64,000 bases of DNA from Syngnathus acus (Eukaryota > Chordata > Actinopteri > Syngnathiformes > Syngnathidae), in contig NW_023590225.1 in assembly GCF_901709675.1 (NCBI RefSeq), positions 37,193 through 101,192 on the forward strand, written 5' to 3'. The position numbers were made by a program, and so were the translations under genes. Position 1 is the first letter of the stretch, and every line of letters begins with the position of its first letter. This document shows positions 57,060 to 64,000 of this stretch, in pieces. The notes beneath the pieces are model-generated. The model ran no database searches. It saw only the letters and a list, made by a program, of their open reading frames with translations, and was not told the DNA's origin.

Positions 57060-57990
57060 CTGACCCCATTTCCCAATATGACAAAAACGTCAACCTGCAA
57101 GTCAAAAATTGGAAAATAAACAAGTCAAAAATTTGAACAGAAAGTTACAATGTACAAGTCAAAAATTTGAAACAAAAAGGTGTTAAAAGTCAATACTTAC
57201 CATGATACTCACCCGAAACAAACAAAAATACTCACCCAAAACAAACAAAAGTACTTACCTATGCCGGAGATCGCAAGTCCACGCCCAATTGGTGCCTGCA
57301 AATAAAACAAAAACTTACCAAGCCAAATTAAGAAAAGGAAAATCACTTTCATAAAATATGCGCAGTTCGCTATAAAAGGCCCGTTCGGAGCAGGAAGCTC
57401 TCAGTCTCGATGCGGCCATGGGAGAGGAAGCAGCTCCCCATGCTATTAAACTAAACCAAATTTAGGGACAATTCCTGTGTGCCAGACCTGAGGAAGGCAC
57501 AAAAGATGCCGAAACGTTGTCGATGGTCACACAGATGAACAAAATGGAGCGCAAAATGACGCCAGTAGAGACCAATTGGATGCAAATATAATTTACCCAC
57601 GCTCTACCCAGATAGGAGAGCGCATGGATGCCGCACTGAGCAAGATGCTCTCGCTCCACCCAAATAGGGGAGTCGAATGATTGTGCGAGGTACGTAATAG
57701 GGTTGAACGCAAACGCAGCTGTCAATCATTCATGCCAAATCGAGACTCATTATTAATTATATAACAAAGGCGACCGGATAAGTAAAGTACAATGGGACAA
57801 CATACACAATAAGCACAAGCACGTGTTCATGATCAAAAACGATCTTTATTAAGCCCCAGTTGGTCCTGGCCAGCATGGCTGGCGCGGCCGCAGCGGGCAG
57901 GATGCTCTGGAGCTGGTTGTGGGGTGCGGGCCAGGATGGTAGGACCGTGCCTTTGCTCCTCTCCTTCGGGGGTGGGGCTCCATATGCCAT
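57060..57990 (+). repeat. 1.1-kb telomeric unit u13 (short end)
   Basis: Third subtype. It ends at 'ggtggggctccatatgccat' and is fused directly to u14 without telomeric repeats. Motif 57,475-57,534; TATA 57,371. Confidence 0.91.
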
Positions 57991-58545
57991 CCCCATGCAA
58001 TTAAACTAACCTAAATTTAGCAGCAATTCCTGTGTGCCAGACCTGAGGAAGGCACAAAAGATGCCGAAACGTTGTCGATGGTCACACAGATGTACAAAGT
58101 AGCGCAAAATGACGCCAGTAGAAACCAATTGGAAGCAAATAATAAATTACCCACGCTCTACCCAGATAGGAGAGCGCATGGATGCCGCACAGAGCAAGAT
58201 GCTCTCGCTCCACCCAAATAGGGGAGTCGAATGTTTGTGCGAGGTACGTATGTAGGGTTGAACGCAAACGTAGCTGTCAATCCTACTTGCCAAATCGAGA
58301 CTCACTATTAATTATATAACAAAGGCGACCGGATAGGTAATGTTCAGTCAGAAACATACAAACAGTAAGCACAAACACGTGTTCAAGGTCAAACAGATCT
58401 TTATTAAGCCCTAATTGGTCCTGGCCAGCATGGCTGGCGCGGCCGCAGCGGGCAGGATGCTCTGGAGCTGGTTGTGGGGTGCGGGCCAGGATGGTAGGAC
58501 CGTGCCTTTGCTCCTCTCCTTCGGGGGAGGAGCTCCATACATCAT
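57991..58545 (+). repeat. 1.1-kb telomeric unit u14 (5'-truncated)
   Basis: Begins at 'ccccatgcaattaaac', downstream of the promoter, so TATA and initiator are missing. Motif 58,030-58,089 is kept, with the remainder as in the u1 subtype. Confidence 0.9.
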
Positions 58546-58640
58546 CCTAACCCTAACCCTAACCCTAACCCTAACCCCTAACCCTAACCCCAACCCTAAC
58601 CCCTAACCCTAACCCTAACCCTAACCCCTAACCCTAACCC
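58546..58640 (+). repeat. Telomeric (CCCTAA)n tract T11
   Basis: About 15 repeats with CCCCTAA and CCCCAA variants, followed by a unit truncated at 'ttaattatataacaaag'. Confidence 0.94.
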
Positions 58641-58878
58641 TTAATTATATAACAAAGGCGACCGGATAGGTAATGTACAATCAAAGACATACAAACAGTG
58701 AGCACAAACACGTGTCCAAGGTCAAAAAGATCTTTATTAGGCCCTAATTGGTCCTGGCCAGCATGGCTGGCGCGGCCGCAGCGGGCAGGATGCTCTGGAG
58801 CTGGTTGTGGGGTGCGGGCCAGGATGGTAGGACCGTGCCTTTGTTCCTCTCCTTCGGGGGAGGAACTCCATATATCAT
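58641..58878 (+). repeat. 1.1-kb unit fragment (3' quarter)
   Basis: Starts at 'ttaattatataacaaaggcg', the position of 39,795 in u1. It has the E-box, minus-strand AATAAA and GC-rich block, but no promoter or ribozyme-like motif. Confidence 0.9.
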
Positions 58879-59022
58879 CCTAACCCTAACCCTAACCCTG
58901 ACCCTGACCCTGACCCTAACCCTAACCCTAACCCTAACCCTAGCCCTAGCTCTAACCTTAACCCTACCTCTTACCCTAACCCTAACCCTAACCCTAATCC
59001 TAACCCTAACCCTAACCCTAAC
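58879..59022 (+). repeat. Telomeric tract T12, variant-rich
   Basis: CCCTAA mixed with CCCTGA, CCCTAG, CTCTAA and CCTACC variants. Such variants are typical of proximal or old telomeric DNA. Confidence 0.92.
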
Positions 59023-59952
59023 CTGACCCCGTTTCCCAATATGACAAAAACGTCAACCTGCAAGTAAAAAATTGGAAAATAATCAAGTCAAAAATTTGAA
59101 CAGAAAGTAAAAATGTACAAGTCAAAAATTTGAAACAAAAAGGTGTTAGAAGTAAATATTTACCGTGATACTCACCCGAAACAAACAAAAATACTCACCC
59201 AAAACAAACAAATGTACTTACCTGTGCCGGAGATCGCAAATTCACGCCCAATTGGTGCCTGCAAATAAAACAAAAATTTACCAAGCCAAATCAAGAAAAG
59301 GAAAATCACTTTCATAAAATATGCGCAGTTCGCTATAAAAGGCCCGTTCGGAGCAGGACGCTCTCAGTCTCGATGCGGCCATGGGAGAGGAAGCAGCTCC
59401 CCATGCTATTAAACTAAACCAAATTTAGGGACAATTCCTGTGTGCCAGACCTGAGGAAGGCACAAAAGATGCCGAAACGTTGTCGATGGTCACACAGATG
59501 AACAAAATGGAGCGCAAAATGACGCCAGTAGAAACTAATTGGAAGCAAATAATAAATTACCCACGCTCTACCCAGATAGGAGAGCGCATGGATGCCGCAC
59601 AGAGCAAGATGCTCTCGCTCCACCCAAATAGGGGAGTCGAATGATTGTGCGAGGTACGTCATAGGGTTGAACGCAAACGCAGCTGTCAATCATTCATGCC
59701 AAATCGAGACTCATTTATTACATATATAACAAAGGCGACCGGATAAGTAAAGTACAATGGGACAACATACACAATAAGCACAAGCACGTGTTCATGATCA
59801 AAAACGATCTTTATTAAACCCCAGTTGGTCCTGGCCAGCATGGCTGGCGCAGCCGCAGCGGGCAGGATGCTCTGGAGCTGGTTGTGGGGTGCGGGCCAGG
59901 ATGGTAGGACCGTGCCTTTGCTCCTCTCCTTCGGGGGAGGAACTCCATACCA
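59023..59952 (+). repeat. 1.1-kb telomeric unit u15 (short end)
   Basis: Third subtype, closest to u7 in its left part ('ctgaccccgtttcccaatatg', 'cctgtgccggagatcgc'). Motif 59,438-59,497; TATA 59,334. It is followed by a short CCCTAA tract. Confidence 0.92.
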
Positions 59953-59976
59953 TAACCCTAACCCTAACCCTAACCT
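59953..59976 (+). repeat. Telomeric (CCCTAA)n tract T13
   Basis: Four repeats, joined to a PLE tail truncated at 'ctttgagagaaacttc'. Confidence 0.93.
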
Positions 59977-60645
59977 TTGAGAGAAACTTCTTTGATGACA
60001 TAAAATGTATTAAGAGTGGAAATAATACCTTAAAGGTCATTAGCACAGGTAGGCCACATAGATTCCAATTTGCATTTATAATAATAAGGGTGGTCCCCCA
60101 ATAAAACTGAAATGAAGCAAAACAACATTAAATGGAATACAAAGGTGATTCATGTACATTTAATAGTTGAACAAATCAGTACAACAAAAGGACTAGAAGA
60201 CTGACCAATTGATCTACTCTGTCTGCGTTAAAGCTGGACAGTTAACTGGACAAGCTACTGGAATTTCAATTGACGAAGTAGACACACTCCGGGGCTTGAT
60301 CGACCCCGGCGGGGCCTCCCTTGGGCGAGGGTGTCTGGTGATAATGGCCGAAACACTCTAAGACCCCAAGGTCCACTACTGATGAGGTGTCTACCAAATT
60401 TTGACATCCAAATTACCTACAACAATGACCCTTTCTAAACAAAACAACTTTTTTTTAACAAAAATAGATTTATGAAAAAATATATTAGTTCAAACACAAC
60501 TAAGGGTTAATGGACACAATTAGTACAAGGGTGGTCTTGTATTTAAGACAAGGTTAGTCTTGTAGGTCTGTACTTTTCGGTAGCTTTTCACTGTTTTTCC
60601 GTATTGCTGGTTAGGGACCTGGTTGGCGCCTCGGCTGCCCCTAAC

Positions 60646-60676
<31 letters not shown>

Positions 60677-61099
60677 CCTTAACCTTAACCTTTGACCCCT
60701 GACCCCTAACCCTGACCCTAACCCTAACCTTAATCTCTAAGGAAAACAGTTGGTTAAATATAAAAACAAAACATTAGGTCAAGAATAATGCAAAGTGAAT
60801 AGGCATAATGTAATCCAAGGTTGGAAGGGTAGGTGAGTTTCTCTCAATTTTCTCTCTCAACTTTTTTTCCATCTTGCTGGCCGAAGACCTGGGTAGCGCC
60901 TCAGCTACTCGGGGGAGGTTCTGGTTGAGGTGCAGTCTCGCTTCGCCGGCCTTCGTACCCACTCCAAAATTTATGCGACTCTGGTACGGTGAGGTTTACT
61001 GACGGAGACATGCGTCGGCCTGTGCCCTCCGCTGCCTTCTATCTAACCAACTGGGTCGGCGGACCCTTTGGGGAATGTGTAGCGAGATAACCTTAAAAA
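59975..61099 (+). mobile_element. 5'-truncated PLE tail, innermost copy
   Basis: Same subtype as the copy C tail (X1 mostly deleted, 'gataaccttaaaaac' end). It lacks the short 'aagaggaaaacaacatt' repeat step of the others. It is the rightmost telomere-nested copy and, under an end-addition model, the oldest. Confidence 0.9.
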
Positions 61100-61126
61100 C
61101 CTAACCCTAACCCTAACCCTAACCCG
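61100..61126 (+). repeat. Telomeric (CCCTAA)n tract T14, innermost
   Basis: Four repeats, then 'gtgtgtgcataacc', where telomere-related sequence ends for good in this window. Confidence 0.93.
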
Positions 61127-62649
61127 TGTGTGCATAACCAAAAGGAAAAAAAAAAAAAAAAAAAAAAGCCTTTGATTCCTTTTGTTTTTGTGACTTTGTA
61201 AATGTTCTGGAAGGGAACAACAGCGAAAAGCAGTCAACTCGTTTAACAGTAAATACAAATAATTAAATCCAAGTATGAAAGTTGGAATTCAATGAGGTGT
61301 CACTCAATTTATGTTCAAGTATACACAAGACTACAGAAGCTTTTCCATTCACGCCTCTCAGAATTCGTGTTGATTTTCAGAGAACATGAGAAAATACATT
61401 TAGCGGACGTGCTTTTGAATGAAAATGAACGAGGAGACGATGAGCAAATGAATCTGGGAGAAATGAAGGGAAAGCGTCTCCAATTGAGCCTCGCAGGCCT
61501 CGAATGCAAAAGCACAAAACATATGTAGAATACTTTTTATTCATAATATCTATAATATAAATAGGATCATTAAAAGTATCATATTTTTTATTGAATCTTT
61601 GATTCAACTCCTCTGTGAACGTGCCTTTTCCTTTCGGCATTGCTTGTAAACACTCGGTGTAGACTGGCCAGCTCATCCTACTTTGTAGCAAAGTGACTCG
61701 ATTTGAGGAGAAGGGGGTGACTTATTTGCCACCCGTGCAGAGAAACCTGCAATTGAGTGAAATGGAACCGAGTGGCAATTCTATTGACAATGTACTTAAT
61801 AAAGAATGCAAATTTTGAAAACCAACGTGACATTTTCTTTCATTTTTACTGCAGGTCACAATGGGAAGCAATTGATCAGTATTAAGCAACAAGGGGGCTC
61901 GGTTTTCAACAAGAGGGAGCAGACAAACAAACGGCACCGCTGCTTGTTCCTTATGTTGCGAGTCCAAGGTTGCCTGAAACCAGGGGGCGGGGCCGAGTCG
62001 TTCCTTCCGACGGGCAGACACGTGACAGCACCACACCGCAATGGCGAACAAATTGAAAAATGACTTTGGACTCATCACACTCCTTTGGCTTTGCTGCGGG
62101 GGAGTCGTCAGAACGTTCAAGGCTTCTTCCACAACGATACGTTTGTTTTACAAGAGCACAGACACATAGTTGTTCACTATTGGTCAAATTGATAATAACT
62201 AAAAAGTATCCACTTAGGGACAAAATTCCCCACATGAAATGTCTTGGAAAGTCTCGAGTGGCATGGCTGCGCGCTCAATAAATGTCCATAAAAAAAAGAA
62301 ATAACAGTTGAATAAATAATGCAAATTTTGAAAACAAACGTGACATTTCTTTCATTTTCACTGCAGGTCACAATGGGGACCCAGTGTCGTTTTTGCGGAC
62401 GATCGTTATTCAACAAAAACAACAACAACAACAACAACAGCAGCAGAGAACCAAAATCCACGGATAGACGGATAAGCCTTTCAACAAGAGGGCGCAGACA
62501 CACAAACGGCCACGGCGCTTGCTATTACTTGAATTTAATTTCGATCGTGACGTCGACCCTCCCCCCATTGACTGGCAAATGGATCCAGAATGGTACCTGT
62601 TAAGTATTATTGTTTATGTCCGCCCTTAGACTCACTGTGTGTATTAAGG
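61127..62649. other. Non-telomeric spacer with an internal duplication
   Basis: No recognised gene. It has a 23-base A run near 61,146, scattered ORFs under 140 codons without known domains, and a CAA/CAG microsatellite (62,412-62,447). Two related segments (from ~61,800 and ~62,313) both start 'aatgcaaattttgaaaac' and continue with 'cttt-catttt-actgcag|gtcacaatggg', which looks like a 3' splice site before an ATG. They later share 'tttcaacaagaggg.gcagac'. These may be duplicated first exons of an unknown gene or copies of an unrecognised repeat. Confidence 0.5.
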
Positions 62650-63576
62650 CAGTGGTCCCCAACCTTTTTTGCACCACGGACCGGTTACGTGTCAGAAATA
62701 TTTTCGCGGACCGGCCTTTATATAAATAAATATATTTATATATTTATTATTTAAATATTTATATATATAAATAGGATGAAATAAAATGATACGACTGGCA
62801 TAAAAACAAATATAAACCACATAAAAATAAAACGTTGAATTAGTGGGAGCACCGAGCTCTTTTCTCAGAAATGAGCCGTTCCCATCTAGGCGTAATCGGA
62901 GACAATGACACCCGAAGTGGTTAAGGTTTGTCTTTAAATGCAGGATGCTTGGTCTCCATGTGCCGAAGCAGGTTTGAAGGCTTCATTGCCTCGTTAGCTA
63001 GCCTTTCGCCACATATGCGGAGTGCACTTGGCGCGTCAGAGTCACCTGTGGCGATAAATCCATATTTTAAGTAGGACTCCAGAAATGTTCTTTTAAATGC
63101 AGCTTTCCTTTTCTTAGAAGTCGTAGCCTCTTCTTCTTCAGTGTCCTCATTGGACGTTTTTCCCTTTCCGAAGAAGCTTTCCAAACTTCTCTGTTTCTTG
63201 CTCATTTTTGCTTGCCTCGCGGGCTTGACTGTGGTGACATGTCACGTGACCGAGACGAGCGCCCTGTGTCAAGAGTCCTTATTTTTCAGATGCACCGACA
63301 GATGTAATTGGGAGAGATTCGCCAAATTTTTTATATTTTTCAAAATAAATTCTTACTCATTTTTTCTAGCTTTGCGGGCTCGACTGGGGAAACATGTCAC
63401 GTGACCGGGACGAGCGTCTTAACCTGAATGAATTGATCGTCAATGAAAAAACAAACAAAAAAAAAAAAATTATTATTATTATTTATTTATTTTTTTTTCC
63501 TGTGCGGCTCCGCGGCCCGGTACCAAGTGACCCACGGACCGGTACCGGTCCGCGGCCCGGTGGTTGGGGACCACTG
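62650..63576 (-). mobile_element. Internally deleted hAT DNA transposon
   Basis: 927 bp between 15-bp perfect inverted ends (cagtggtccccaacc … ggttggggaccactg). Beyond these the ends share GC-rich 'ggaccggt' words. The left flank (tattaagg) and right flank (gcttagag) do not match as an 8-bp target duplication, so at least one end was rearranged after insertion. The right end abuts inverted R1 satellite. Only the start of a transposase remains. Confidence 0.8.
62921..63205 (-). pseudogene. hAT transposase N-terminal remnant (ZBED-like)
   Basis: 94 codons starting MSKKQRSLESFF. It has an acidic and then basic linker and 'CGERLANEAMKPSNLLRHME', typical of the BED-like zinc finger of ZBED5/FAM200-type hAT transposases. 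The C-x2-C pair is incomplete (L62-R-I-C65), while H82 and H87 remain. The catalytic and dimerisation regions, about 500 residues in the family, are absent. Not functional as a transposase. Confidence 0.75.
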
Positions 63577-64000
63577 GCTTAGAGCGCATTTTCTCGACGA
63601 GCTGAGCACGTTTTCTAGTAAAAAGCGCTCTTGGGTGCTTCAGAGTGCCGAGTTTATCACTGCGCATGCAGAAATGACCACCTGCAACGTTTGGTTTATG
63701 TCTTATAAGCATTTTTTGTTTTATTGCTTAAATCGCATTTTCTCGACGAGCTGAGCACGTTTTCTGGATGGTGCCTCTCCCGTCACTCTGGTTAGGTTGG
63801 CATAGTAAAAAGTGCTCTTGGGGGCTTCAGAGTGCCCAGTTTATCACTGCGCATGCAGAAATGACCACCTGCAACGTTTGGTTTATGTTTTATAAGCATT
63901 TTTATTGTATTGCTTAGAGCGCATTTTCTCGACGAGCTGAGCACGTTTCTGGATGGTGCCTCTCCCGTCACTCTGGTTAGGTTGGCATAGTAAAAAGTGC
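63577..64000 (-). repeat. R1 satellite in reverse orientation
   Basis: About 2.5 R1 units reading on the minus strand, of both short and long types, running off the window. R1 in blocks 1 and 2 reads on the plus strand. The array starts exactly at the hAT right end. Confidence 0.95.

Overview
This window is chromosome-end DNA from a vertebrate, most likely a teleost fish. The signs are TTAGGG-type telomeric repeats (read here as CCCTAA), a LINE-2-group retrotransposon with an APE endonuclease, a typical fish LINE-2 tail, a ZBED-type hAT transposon, and a Penelope-like element (PLE) with a GIY-YIG domain. I see no convincing host protein-coding gene. Nearly everything is a mobile element, a satellite or a telomeric tract.

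Layout. 1-11,483: telomere-nested PLE copies, including full-length copy A (1,616-9,433) with two intact overlapping ORFs. 11,484-24,708: a different subtelomeric block, made of a 187/149-bp satellite (R1), a 108-bp GC-rich satellite (R2), a solo LTR inserted in R1, and a LINE cut off by a 500-N assembly gap (24,709-25,208). 25,209-39,014: PLE copies again. These are non-autonomous copy C, 5'-truncated copy B with an intact RT ORF, and short 5'-truncated tails, separated by CCCTAA tracts. 39,015-59,954: fifteen copies (plus two partial ones) of a ~1.1-kb unit. Fifteen carry a hammerhead-ribozyme-like motif and fourteen a TATA+initiator promoter. They are interrupted by PLE copy D (44,467-48,938). 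59,975-61,126: a last PLE tail and telomeric tract, where the array ends. 61,127-64,000: non-telomeric DNA with an internal duplication, a deleted hAT element, and R1 satellite in reverse orientation.

How the parts fit. Every PLE copy and every 1.1-kb unit lies in the same direction. Each intact 3' end runs straight into CCCTAA repeats, and each truncated 5' end is abutted by CCCTAA repeats. This is what repeated addition to a chromosome end gives: reverse transcription primed from a TTAGGG 3' end, incomplete copying, then new telomeric repeats. It would put the chromosome end to the left. The PLE encodes an SGNH-esterase ORF1 and an RT plus GIY-YIG ORF2. Copies C and D have lost the SGNH and RT regions and must rely on it. 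The 1.1-kb unit has no RT and, with its ribozyme-like motif, resembles a retrozyme that could be mobilised by the same machinery. Functional statements are inferred from sequence alone.
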